Source of the DNA: Casuarina equisetifolia
Taxonomy: Eukaryota; Streptophyta; Magnoliopsida; Fagales; Casuarinaceae
Assembly (NCBI GenBank): GCA_028551475.1
Contig: CM052356.1
Location: forward strand, 20,673,884 to 20,737,883
DNA length: 64,000 bases
Reading direction: 5' to 3'
The notes under the pieces are model-generated. The model had not been told where the DNA came from, made no database searches, and worked only from the letters and a program-made list of their open reading frames with translations. Positions 50,530 through 62,977 of this stretch are shown in pieces. The position numbers and the translations under genes were made by a program. The first letter of the stretch is position 1, and the number at the start of each line of letters is the position of its first letter.

Positions 50530-52989
50530 CTACACGATACGTCTTTTACAAATGGGGCACGAGTTCTTGCAAAGCAACCAGCTTCTTATACAGTCAGGGT
50601 GAAAACCATGGCCACATTTCAGTGTCCCAAGATTGTCTCTTTCATTATATTCCTCCTGCAAATGATAAGCAAGATTCAGGCATCTAGAAGAAAATCAGAA
50701 CAACACGAGTGTCAGGTGGGTCTTTACCAGACAAAGACAGCATGATTGTGCCTCAAGTGGAGAGCCTATTATTGTGGAACACTTGAGCCGTTTCAAATGA
50801 CTTATAACTGTTTCTTCTCTCATCCAATCCCTCAGATTTTGAATGCGGTATTCCAGAATCAACAACTCCTATAATTCCAAAACAAATATCATACAACATG
50901 GACAAACATTCATTCCAACAGCTAAACCTAATGTCTAGATCCAGTTTTCATATATTTTACCTCACAAGACATGTCGTCAATATCTAGTTGCACATCTCCT
51001 TGTCTACGCAGAAAATCAGCCACTCCGAAATAGACAGACTGCTCAAGATTCTTGACGTCCTGAGAAGGTGGAAGCACAAAACAAAAAGTAGCCATCAGTG
51101 ATAATAAACAAAGCAGCAGAATCCTTGTGGATGCTCAAAATGTCTTTCTTTGAGGTCTTTTTGCAATTTTCTTGATAGCTAACAAATGTTCTGAGCAAAG
51201 ACTCTCCAAAGGATAAAAATCTAACCTCGGATCGTAAGCTTTCGCCCCGGCGCATCAGACCTAAGGCATTCCGAATCTGCTCCCAAAAATAAAAATATTA
51301 AGTAACAGGGAAACAATCTAGTAGGCGTGAAATTCCTTAAACATTCCGAGTACAATAAAACATGGCATATAGCAACAGTCACTAGAGACTACAAGAACAT
51401 TCATGCCAAACCATGGTAATCGTCTTATAGAACATCATAAGAATTTTGTTCATCCTTGCTGAATTTCACGTCCAAAGATTTAAAAGATGTAAAGATGTAA
51501 AGGGGAAAAACACACAAATGATCGAACTTTGACATCATTAAACATCAGAGCAGAACAACAGAGTTCTAGAACACACCTCAGATAAAATCTTGTCACTTTC
51601 TCCGCCAGCAGCAGATGATGGCTGCAACAAATGGGGGCTCCCAAGTGCACTATCACCTTGTCTTTCTGTCTACAACGCTGACCCTGGGTGTGCCTGAGGG
51701 TTACCAGGCACAGATGAAAACCCCATATCTTGTGTGGAACCATGACCCGAACGCAGTGGAGAATGGTTAGTGCTCTGGCCTCCACAGTCAGACCTAGCAG
51801 AAGAAAACAGTGGCCTGCGAGGAGATAATTTTGTTGGACATAGTGGATCGATCGGAAGAACTAATTTTGTTGTTGGATATAGTGGATCGATCGGAAGAAC
51901 TGTCGGAGATGCTGGTTGAAGAACACCTGATCTGTCACTGTACCAAGCAGTAAAAATAACAAGATCTCCAGACAAGCTTACATGATCAATAGTTAATCTT
52001 CTATGTGCTAGCCTTCGAATCAGATCTCCCACGTCATCAAGGTCCAGTGTAGGAGAAAAAATAGGATCTGTTGAACTGCCAGCTCCTGAACCAGATCCTC
52101 CATTCCACCTATGAGCTTGCACATTTGTTGGCGATGCAGGACCGTGGATCAAAACTGGTTGACTTTGAGGAATCATATTATCTGCAGTAGGTGCTGACCT
52201 CAAGTTTAAAGAATAATCACCTGGAAGCTGTCCCTCTGACAGCTGGGAAGATGAAAAACTAGAATGCCCAACAGCACCCTCTGTTGAGAATAAAGTAGGA
52301 GGAATAGAGTCTAGTTGATTTTGAGGGTTTATCCTCGAACAGGCATTCCTGGGGGAGCTTCCAGCATCACATAAATCAGGAATGTTAGCAGATGTGACTT
52401 CTGTAGCTCCTAATATAAGTCTTGGGTTCACCTGTTCTAGTGGAGCAGGTACACCTAAATTTCTGCTCAGATTGTATGGAGCAGGAACAGCAGACCGTGC
52501 ATTATTATCAGTATGTTCAAGGTAGCTTGAACTTCCAGATACAGGAGATTGTCCAATATTTGCTTCCATACCTTTTATCTTACAGGACAGGTGGCAGCCT
52601 TCCCTTGAACAACCTGCTCTGCCATTGTTGTCTTCTCTCAAATGTCCACATCCACGCTGGTCAGAGCCCCCAGCAGGTGAGATCCACTGATTTTCTGATC
52701 CAAGTTCTGCATTTTGCTCAACACACCCGACTTCACTCTTGGTATTGCTAGAACTAGGTCCACCCAAGCTCCAACCAGTTGACATCTGTCGTTCATGGTT
52801 CACAGAATTCAAGCATGCAGCGTTCATATCACCAGGTGACAGTATATAGTCTCGTATTTGATCTCCTGCAGGATTTAGCATATCATTCCAGCGAAGCTGC
52901 TGATCTGTAGGAGCATTACTTGGCGCAGATCCATGGTTGATTTCCAACGTTTCAGGCAAAGAACCAGTTCTCCCCGTCTCCCCTCGCAT
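50530..52989 (-). CDS. MBR1/2-like RING-H2 E3 ubiquitin ligase, in-frame TAG ahead of the RING
   Basis: Five coding exons on the minus strand: 52989-51577, 51276-51226, 51059-50961, 50868-50728 and 50655-50530, 610 codons in one frame. The start MRGETGRTGSLPETLEINHG resembles MBR/RHG1A-type ligases, which have a long Ser/Gly/Asn-rich disordered N-terminus. Exons 2-4 encode SEIRNALGLMRRGESLRSED and a helical segment. The RING-H2 has C564, C567, C582, H584, H587, C590, C601 and C604 (C-x2-C, C-x-H-x2-H-x2-C, C-x10-C-x2-C), with Trp594 at the E2-contact position. In Arabidopsis, MBR1/2 promote MED25 turnover in flowering control. A TAG at 51670-51672 (codon 440) lies where CAG (Gln) would be expected before TERQGDSALG, cutting off the RING. 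Codons after it are conserved and spliced properly. This is a fresh nonsense allele or an error. The start is set by a likely 5'UTR acceptor at 52998. Confidence 0.85.
51826..51900 (-). repeat. In-frame 36/39-bp tandem duplication in the RING-H2 gene
   Basis: Units 51826-51861 and 51862-51900 both read TAATTTTGTTG at one end and GGATCGATCGGAAGAAC at the other. They encode repeated LPIDPL(Y/C)PT stretches upstream of the RING. The 3-base length difference keeps the frame. Confidence 0.9.
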
Positions 52990-52997
52990 TGTGGCTG

Positions 52998-55900
52998 TTA
53001 AAAACACCTCTATAAGCAGATAGGTAATGATCTTGTAGAAGGTTGAGAAGGAAAAGTAGAGTTGTCTGTTGGCACACGTAATACAGAAGGACAACCAAAG
53101 TCAAGAGGTCTGGAAGCCCCAATAAAACACTAGGTTGTACATGTTTCTGTTGGTATCTAAAGCTAGGACGTGGACATAAAGTTCCCAATAAAACTGCACT
53201 TTGTTACTCCATGACGATTCTTCATTTTCTTGTACTTATTTTTCTATTTTATAGTTAATGAATTTTTTTCCCTTTGTTGTTGGTGGTTGTGGTGTTAAAG
53301 TGATGGTGGTGCTAATGAGGAGGGGTTTGAAATTTATAATTTATATGTACTGGCATTGGAGTAACTAACTTGACTTGAAGGAAAGATGCGGATTAGGCTT
53401 AGACTCGTGATATTTATGTTGCTTTCATTCAGTTATGTTTTGAAAGGTTGGAGAAGGATATGGGTCAAATGCCCATCCAATCATGAAAAGCCCTCATCAA
53501 GTTATCTAAGAAGTCTAATGCATGGGGTCATTGGTTTTTCGTTTGTCACTCCATTCAATTGAACCTCAGAGAATGTTTGAATGGGACACCCAATCCGACC
53601 CCATTCACCTAACTTTAAGATTGTGTTTAAATGCCCTGATAACCTTTTTCTTCACTCTGTTTTAAGCTATACAATATGTATTTTCTTTTTAACGGTTTTC
53701 TCACTTGTTAGTACGATTCGTGTCAACTATTTCTAAACTCTGCAATGACAATGATGAACTTTCTTTTTTCTTTTAATTGATGTTGAGCTTCCAATTGCTT
53801 TGATACTATGTAAACTCCTAAGAAACACATTCTCTAATTAAAAAAATTAATTCAAAATCCCTATCTCTATTAATATTAGATGGATAGAAATCTAGGACCT
53901 ATCCTTGACTCCATAATAAATCCTGATATAATTATTGCACCAAGTTTCTCATATATGAAGAAACTCCATCAAGAAGCTAGACTCAAAACTAAGAAAAAAA
54001 AAAAACTAGAATTGTATCAAACACAAAATAATATAAAGAATTAACACCTCAAATTACTTAACCAACAAAAGGCATTGAATAGAAGATTATGTCACCCAAA
54101 CTCTGTTGGCTAATTTTTATGTCAAGATACTGTTCACAAAGATGATGATCTAGCCAATAAATAGTAGATTACAAATAAAACACCACAAAACCAAGGGAGG
54201 GAAACAACATGAATGTTAAGAATCAAAGCAATAGTTTGAAGAAACAAAAGGCAATAGGCCATCAACCCACAACCTCTCTTGATGTGTTAAGAGTTGTTAA
54301 ATCAAACAATCGCATTATTCTAAGAACCAAACATAATATGGAACCAGAAATTATGTCTACTAGGCATTGTTAACTTCAGATATAGAAGATGTGTAAACAA
54401 AAATAAATTGTATATACGTAAGTGTAGATACACATTCCTGAAAATCACAATTTCCATTCCACCACCCAAACATCTTCCACGAAGTACAGAGTCACGATTG
54501 CAAATACTAGACAGCATCTCACCGAGGAGACTTACTTTTACAATCACTTATACCCAGGCACAAACCTGGCAAAGATCTAATGCCACAAAACTGCTATATC
54601 AAAATTGCAATGCTTCCAAACGGGGAATGGCAAAACAGACCCGCAACAGCTTTCCAAACGAATTTCAGTCACTGTATATATTTTGTTCCTAGTTTCGTCG
54701 TTTTGGTCCTATCACACCCTTCTGCACCAACTAAACCCCAAAACCCAGGAGCCATGAGAAGGGAAAAAAAAAAAAAGAAATTGAAAGGAAGGAAGATAGA
54801 GAGGTGTCACGCCTCTAAGACTAGGGTTGTGCTCTTAGAACCAAAGTGAACACCACGAACAAAAACAATTGCGATTAAAATCAATTCCAAACAAAATTTC
54901 TTACAATGATAAAAAATTAATAGAAAAGTTCGTAAGATCAAAACCTTAAGTTCTTTGATGGAGACTGATACTCAAATTTCAATGATAAAACAATTCTCTG
55001 ACAATTCTTTTTCCCTACTTCCTATTATATAAACCTATATGCTAACCCAATACAATTTCATTTGGGACTCCTAATATAGTTAGGTTTTAACTATTTTAAG
55101 CCCTGAATCTTATTTAAGGAAAATAATAATTAAAACCTAATTATATGAGAAACCTAACAATAACATAAAACCTAATATTAAATACCCAAAGCCCAAGCCT
55201 GTTTTGGCTCTCTCTCTCTTGGGTCCTGTTAAGAGGCTTGGGTGGACTTGAGAATAGAGACTAGAAAGCCTAAGAGAGATTAAGAGGACAACAACCTTTA
55301 GTTTACGAATAATCCCAAAAGGGAGAGGGGGAGAGAAATAGAAAGAGAGGTAACACCAGGAATTTGAAATCAGAGAGCAGTTTCCAAACAAAAATTGACT
55401 GCCATGCATTAAATAAAATAAATACGAGAAATCAAGCGACAACTGAAAGAGGCAAAACTTGCAGTTACTGTTTGGCTGCTTACCAAATGGGGCTCTAAGG
55501 TTCCCTTTTTCCTCGTGATATTTTCCTGATTCTCTCTCAAACAAATTCGAGACCATCCCGGCTCCCAATGCGCGACGTGCCACTGCCCCACCCTTTCGCC
55601 TTGGTTGATGTCATTTGGCGTTGTCCGTTGTTGCTGTTGCTGTGGCTGTTGCTGTTGCTGTTGCTACTCTTAACTTGAATGCATCGCAATCTACCTCCCG
55701 CCAAGAACCTGTCCTCCTCCCCGTGTTTACTAATGATATTCTAGGTTGGTAAATTAAGTATTATTATTCTCCCTTAAAATATACGTTATGTTATTATCAA
55801 GCATAGAAAAGCTCCAGAAACTTTTGGACTTACTATAATATTTCTTCTCTCAATCACTTTTTATCAACCTAGAAGCTAATGACAGAACGGAAAAAACCTC

Positions 55901-57240
55901 AAAACATAAAATGAGCCTGACGGGCTTCTGGCATAGCCCGTTTCATTGTGTAGGCGAACTACCAGATAAAACCTGACACTTCAAACTGAAGAAAATACCA
56001 AATGATGCTAACCATGCTATTCCCTTGTGTAACAGCACCTAAAACTAAGACTAAATAGTAAATAAAGGAGCCTAGGTAGGGCATCATCACTCTAAGATCA
56101 TACTGGTAACATCTTAAACTAAGAATGACACTTATTCTTTGTCCAAAATGTCTTCTTGCCCCTTGTATCAGTGATTTTCTTAGTCTGAGGCTTCTCAAGT
56201 TCTTGCGATGGCATGTGGCATCAGTACGCATTTGGAGAAAGTACACGTGTTCTTCTCCACATATCTGAGAAGACTACTCTTCCCATGAATTAGGAGAGTC
56301 AAATTGAGCGTTTCACGGGATAAGCAATCAGCGGCCTAGATGCACAAGGGCAGTGACACAATCAAGTATACAGGCAGTGGGAAATTATAATTGCTGGGCC
56401 TCAACCCTGATCATTTGAAAGCAAGCCTCATAACAAACAGTTGGAACAGAGCCACATTTCTGTATTACATCCAAGAATAAAAAGAAAGGTGAAGAGTGTG
56501 TTCAGATAATTTTTCGAAAGATTATTTTTAAGCAATCCAGTACATGGCAACCACACATACATTTGATGAATCTATTTAGTTCAAGATTGATTGCGGTTTG
56601 TGGTACTTTTGTTTGATGTGGCTATCAATACATGACAACTACGCATACTTGTAATAAATCAAGTATTACCAAAGGCAGATTGTCTTCTGACGCAACAACC
56701 AAAGTGCATTGCAATTTGTTGGAAATACAACCGCATAATTGTTATTATTCCTTCCTTACAGGGCTTGATATACTTACCATGTAGCATAGTCTATTTAGGA
56801 AATTATCTGTGTATATAGCAAGTGAATGTTCTCTTAATTGCTTGTATAATTTTCATTATAGTCAGTCCTTGCTTTATAAAAAAAAAAAAGACAGGCATTA
56901 TACATTCTTACTTATGAAAGCAATACAAAAAGATTTCCAAAGTTCTATATCTTTCTTCACTCTTACTTTGTGACAAAAATAGCCAAAAATTCCATTCTAC
57001 ACCACACGAACTAAGCACATTGCATTCATTACATCTATTATCGTGATGTTTCCAAGAATGAAAAGATTCAAAACAAAATATTCAAACCACAGAAAAAATG
57101 TTACAGATGGGATGATTAAGCTTGTTTCATCGTAGAGGTTTATTTGGAGGGGAACTTCTATTGGGTGCATTATTTGATCCTTGCTAATGTCTGGAAAGAT
57201 TTTCAAGGAACAAGTTTCTTTCTGTCAAAACACTGTTGTT
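52998..57240. other. 5' region of the RING-H2 gene and intergenic DNA
   Basis: A probable 5'UTR exon of the RING-H2 gene lies near 55490-55640, ending TTTG/GTAAGC, with a long leader intron to 52998. A TTGCTG/CTG trinucleotide-type repeat occupies about 55622-55664, just upstream of or within that leader. The part from about 55700 to 57240 holds no recognised gene. A 95-codon frame at 56246-55959 (minus) is likely chance. Confidence 0.4.
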
Positions 57241-57245
57241 AGGGA

Positions 57246-58300
57246 AAATGCTGATGGTGAAGCATCGTTCCAATTGACTTGGGTTGTCGTGATTGCTTAA
57301 ACCATGTCAGATGGTACTTAGTAAACTCATTCACTTCGATATAGTGTTACCAAAATCTGGCCACATATAAACCCAGAATGCTAACAAGTGATTCTCTTGT
57401 GCATCCTCTTCTTTCGCAATTAATGCAGAAAGACCCTATTGGTGCACAAGAACAGGCGAACTTGCCAATCCGTGTGCTACTTGTTTCTATAATGTCATTT
57501 CAGCCGAAGTTTACCCTTCATTCTATACAAAGGACCTCGCTGATCTCAAGATCCCGCAATACTACTTTTTCCTCAAAATAACTCCAAAAGATGTTCTAAA
57601 ATCAAAGATGGACAAGCTATCTTTCAGTGACGAAGTACATACTTTAAATGTATTCATGTTTAGTGACCAATAGAAACTGTAGATATCAAGGAGAAATTAT
57701 GTATGTCAAAGTTATTTGAACCCCTCATCTTCACTGAGCCAAGGGAAATTCGATGAAACTCTTTGTTTGGTTTCCGTGTATTCCTCAATTTTTCCTTTTG
57801 TATTATTGTACAAGGCTGCATAGATTTAAGCCTATGTATATATGAGAGTTAAAATGATACACTTTTTCCTAGCACATAATCAATAAGAAACCAATTTCCA
57901 CACCTTATTGGTTTTCTCCCTTTTTTCCACAAAATTCCTTCCTTTGTTTTGTGGCATGGTATGTAGGTTCTCCCAACTTCTACATCCAAAAAATCCAAAA
58001 ATTATCTAGTGTAGTGAATTTTTTTATACATTAAACTCCTCGTACAATCGTTCCATAAAACCTTAATCACATACAATTACCTTTATTTACAATTTTTGCC
58101 CTTATCTGTAAATCATCTTACTAACTCTAAAAGCTAGGCAACTTACCAAGTTGCCATGAAAATCCTAACCCTCATCCATGGCCGACAACTCTAAACCCAC
58201 TAAACCACCATCGTATATTAGTAAGGTATAAGTTTGTAGAATAAATGTCTTTGTTATTTTTTTAAGCTAATAATCTACAATCACTTTGCCAAAATCCCTG
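57246..58300. repeat. Duplicated block, copy B (STR8 exon 1 missing)
   Basis: Aligns with 46846-47320 plus 48105-48550 in direct orientation, but the ~790 bases that in copy A contain STR8 exon 1 and its upstream DNA are reduced here to a few dozen bases near 57720-57755. It also has about 180 extra bases at 57970-58080. The first half has a patchy open frame (for instance LTSDSLVHPLL), so an old gene fragment is possible; I do not recognise it. Confidence 0.8.
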
Positions 58301-58899
58301 GCTTAGTGTTGGGCTACAAAGTATTTTATTTAAGATCATTACATTTCACCACTCTTTTCAGCTAGTGTTCTAATGACTAGACCGCAACGCCTACATCCCA
58401 AGTGGTTTGCACTGCTTTTGGTCCCTTACCTCACCTACTTTTTTCCATGGTCCCGTGGCTTTTTTTTTTTTTTTTCTTTAATAGCTAGTTCAAGGGGTCC
58501 CATAAACTTGCTTCCACTTAGAAGGCTTCACACTATAAGTTGGCATATGTCGGATTCTAACTTGTGAGTGGCAACCTGTGAAATGGTTATTTGGAATAAT
58601 TCATAGTGTGAGCTGCCTAGAGAGGAGACACCATGGCATGGACCATTAAGGATGTTATTTAGTAAGTGTAGTGATTTGTTATAGGCTTATAAGAGCTTAT
58701 GGTGCATTTGAGTTTATGGGGGCCTATGTTAGGCTTAGACTTATAGGAGCTTAGGATATAAATGGTTTTCAAATAAAATGATTCATAGTTAATCAATAGG
58801 CTTATGTGTTTTGGTGTAATGGTTGTAGATCATGATAAAGAAACTGACAAGGGATGCAAACTACAAATTATGAAATGTGTAGATTTGGATTACTACCTA

Positions 58900-60260
58900 G
58901 AATAAGGCCAGATTTTCAAACGGCTTGACAGCTTTTTTTACTAACCCAAAGATGTTCAACATTGGGATTAAAACCATGCTACCATTAAGACATGATGCTT
59001 ATATATGTTAATAACATTTTGATTCTAAGTATCAACAAGATTGTGATTTCATGTGTAAAAGGGATACTTGTACTATACTTTTGTCATAAAAGAGTTGGAC
59101 AACTAAATGCTTTATTGGTACTAAATGATTTCACACTTTAAAGGAATTTTGCCTTTACTAGTGCAAATATGCCTTGAAGCTCATGCCAATGTCAACACTT
59201 TCACGATCAAAGCCCACCTTGAGAACTATGGAGTAAAATCAAAAGTTGACCTTCCATGAGTAAGATGATAGTTGTAAGGAGAAACATTATGGCCAACTAT
59301 TAGTGAAGCTTTAGCATATTAAAAATTAGTTGTAGGCTAATTTACCTTTGTGTCATTAAGTTAGGCATAAACTATTTAGTATAACTTTTTAGCCAATTCA
59401 TGCATGTCCTCAAAAGTTTTACATAGACGTAGCCATGAAAGTAATAAAGTATATCAAGAATTCTACTAAACTTAGTTTTATGTTCCCATTGTCTTCTATG
59501 TTTTAGTTAATGACATTTTGTGATTAGAAGTTGTCCTATGTTGTGAAGATCTACTAGGGCTACTATGTAAAGTTTGGTGATTTCTTTGTATCATTGAAGA
59601 CCAATAAACAACCCATTATGTCATTTCCATCCACAAAGGCTAAATATTAAGTAATTACAAACATTACATGTGAGATTGTACAAATTAAAGGGCTATCAAA
59701 GATATTGATGTTAACATAAAGTAGTGAGTCCTTTTGTTTTGTGATGATAAAGCCACAAAAGAGATAGTAGCCAACCCCATTAGCTGTAAGTGAACAAAAT
59801 ATATTGAAAAAGTCATCAAGATGTGGCTCATATCGACAAATGAGCAAGCAACAAACTTGTAGACTAAAAGCGTAATGTAGAAAGGAATATTAGCATCTAA
59901 TATCCAAACTTGTAGTATTTAACTTATTCAAACCTCTAAGTTGAAGGGGAAAATTAATACTAAGAATATCATTGATTGGCAACAAAGACAAGTTAGGAAG
60001 GTATATCCTTTGATGTTTTATTCTTTTCTTTGATGTTTTTATGCCAAATATGATTGCATTGGGTTCCTTATTTGCTTCCATATATATAGTCTATGTAGGG
60101 TTTAAGCTCATATAGAATTATACATAATTTCTTGGGCCATAATCAATCAAATTCAATTTTCACTACTTGTTAGCTTTCCCCTTCTTCCTCATAATTCCTT
60201 CCTTTGTTTTGTAACATAATGAGACCATATTTGCATTTATGACAAGTTGATCCGAAGTTA
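58900..60260 (+). mobile_element. Degraded Ty1/copia 3' portion (RNase H end and LTR-like sequence)
   Basis: Plus-strand patches around 59610-59870 resemble the copia RT/RNase H C-terminus (ITNITCEIV, LFCDDKATKEIVANP, LISTNEQATN), followed by a purine-rich tract near 59938-59950 and LTR-like DNA. About 60085-60220 is similar to 48185-48320 and 57820-57965, so parts of those blocks may be LTR relics. The element is broken and old, with many breaks and no complete end pair seen. It sits between the BTF3 promoter and duplicated block B. Confidence 0.6.
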
Positions 60261-61229
60261 TATATCCAACTTGAATTCCAACACCTCCCCCCCTCTCCCA
60301 ACACACACATAACCTTAAAAAAAAAAAAAAACTATTCTAAAAAATATTGTCTTGTAGAGGATGGATGACCATGTATCTTCTTTCATCATTGGTTATGGTT
60401 TAGTTTGTTATTAACTTCTAAAAATCCTACCATTTATGAATAGTTTGCCACTTGATACATCTTATTAATCTAAAATGTGTTAAGGATTGAGGTAGTTGGC
60501 TGTGGACTCCGTGGTGAATGGTTATCATATAGTATGCATACCTAGAATGGATGATAACATTTATGATGGATGATTTTTCTTCTTTAACATTCTCAATATT
60601 TTTTATCATCTCCATAGCAATAATATTTGGTGTCAATTGTATAAGTGGGTAGCACGACATTGGTTATAGCCATGCCCCTTTGAGCATAAATCTTTTCCAT
60701 TGGATAGGAACATATAAACCATTTTGTGAATTCTTGTATTTGTAGATTCAATTCATTCTTTTATATTCATGTATAAGTAGGGAAAGTTTTCTTTTTTCTT
60801 TTTTCTTTTATCAAGGTTTTCTGGTTGTATTAATGCAAATACTTTCATCATTCAAAGCAAATCACCAATTATTTGCTATCCCTTTGCTTAACAAAAATCC
60901 ATACAATGTTTTTACAAAATGTATATTTCATTAAATTAACATTACAATGTACACACTTTTCAAATACTTAAACTGATGATTTGATGAAATGGTCCACTTG
61001 AAAATTCGGACAAAACGTAATGATATTATTGTTAAAATTGGAAATCTAAGAATGAATTGAGATTAGAAGAAAACCTATAAACCAAGTCAATCTTTTAAAC
61101 TCTATTTTATGTCTCTCTTTTCGTTTTATTTTCTTTTTCAATATTCAAATATTATTCTCCAAATATAATACGTTGCTCATTACACATTATACTCAATTTG
61201 GCAAGAAATTAAGTGATTAAATTGGAACA

Positions 61230-61698
61230 TATGGGCCTTTAGTCGGGTAAATGACACACAAGATGGTGTGAAACTGCTCCATGGGCCGCCCAATATTGTA
61301 ACCCACTTCAATCCAAAATTTCAAGGGTAGCCTTGATGTTAGGCCCAAACGTCAACCTAAAGATAGGCTTTTTAAAAGCCGGTTCCCACTTTCACAAAAT
61401 ATTTATTTAGTTCACGAAGAATGTGTAAGATTGAAGGAAAATAGACTATTGAGCAGAAAAAAAGACATTAATCTAAGTCTTGGGTCAATCAACTTAGGGC
61501 CCAACATCGAAAGCTGGAAGACTGCCATGTTATTTCCACGTGGATCCCAAGTCTGGTTCGGACCGTCGGATCAAACAATGACATGTACCATCTCGAGCCC
61601 CCATCGCTGTAAATAGAGGCGAAACCCGCGCGCCGTCTGAAGAGAAGGTCTTCTCCCTGCCTCCCAAATCTTATCCCCACGCAAAACCCTAGCCGAAG
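61230..61698 (+). promoter_or_regulatory. BTF3 promoter and first untranslated exon
   Basis: Four site II elements (TGGGCC/GGCCCA) lie at 61232, 61282, 61342 and 61498. A TATA-like GTAAATAGAG lies near 61609, and a telo-box AAACCCTA at 61684-61691 in the leader. Site II plus telo-box is the usual signature of plant genes for ribosomal proteins and translation factors, linking them to growth and TCP-type regulators. The leader exon ends at CCGAAG/GTAAAA (61698/61699); the leader intron runs to 62977, directly before the ATG. Confidence 0.75.
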
Positions 61699-62977
61699 GT
61701 AAAACCCTGAACTCTTCACGCAAGTGGTTTTGAAGCTGTAGATTTCATTTTCTTGATTTTCCTGTTTTCCATTACTATGGTTTTGGTTTTTGTAGTTACG
61801 AAATGTTCATAGTTTCTGCTACACGTCGGTTGTGTTTGTTGTTTTACGTCACCTTCTGTCGCTAGATCAGGGAGCCCTACCGGTTCTTATTTAAAGTTCT
61901 TATCCGTTAATGGGTCTCAAATGGTTTAAGATTTTAGTTTGGGATTTTTCGTGTTCTTTTTATCTTTCTTGAAATGATGTTTTCAGTCTTATTTCACTTA
62001 AAATCTTGTTTCAGAATCTTTTTTTTGTGTCGATGATAATTTGGTTTTCTTTTTTTCAAGTTCGTTATCGGATTTGATTGGAGATTACATATATAAATTC
62101 CATTTGTACATTGCAATTGGGGTTCATGCGCTTCCATTAGTATTACAGGTTTGCTCCTTTGGATGTTTGACGCCTAAAGTTTTCATTTTTTCTTTGATTT
62201 GATGGCTGGCACCATTAATTGGAACAAAAGGGTTTTTTATGCTTCCAAATTTAGAGCCACTTTTTGGTGCAGTCCGTATGCTTGTAATTTTCAGCTCATA
62301 GAATGACTATATTTTATATGCGGCTATGAAGAAACTAAATAAACTAACGGTCTTGTTTCATTTGTGTTTTGAGCTGCCATGTATATTGGTGAATATAATC
62401 TTGTAATAATTAATGCGTCTGTTAATTTTTTGAGTGATCAATTTGTACGTCTATTTTAAAGGTTGTACAATTGCCACTGCATGAGTATTATATAATACCA
62501 TTCATGGATCTCGCAGCATGAATTTTGCATATATACATACCATATAGCCGTATTTAGAGGTTTGGTTTAGCAGCTTTCAGTCGTTTTGTGTATGGAATTG
62601 TTTCTTGTCTTGTTGGACTTGTATAGGGTACTTTCTTCGTGTTACTTTTATGTGGTTTTATTTATTTGTTTTGTCTCTCAAGGTTCAGCTTCCTATTGAT
62701 TTTCTTGGTTTTGGTGTTATGGTGTAATATTTGTTCTCTGTAATGGAGAGTCATTCTCTTCTTTGTTTAATTTGCCATGTTGATTGGATTTAATATTGTA
62801 GTGATCTGCCTTTGATTTACCTATAAGGTATTTTGGGCATAGTTCTCAAACTATTGCATTGCTGTGCCCATACTTCGGTTGAAAAATTTTAACTTGGTTT
62901 TAATCACCTTGTAATATGCTTTGCCAGTCTTAATTTTCGGAGTTCTCATTTCCCTATCCTTGCCTTACTTTATGCAG

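Noticed and set aside
55137-55583. A 148-codon minus-strand frame starting MARRALGAG
   Set aside because: It overlaps the presumed 5'UTR exon of the RING-H2 gene and runs through its leader intron. No family match, at most an upstream ORF.
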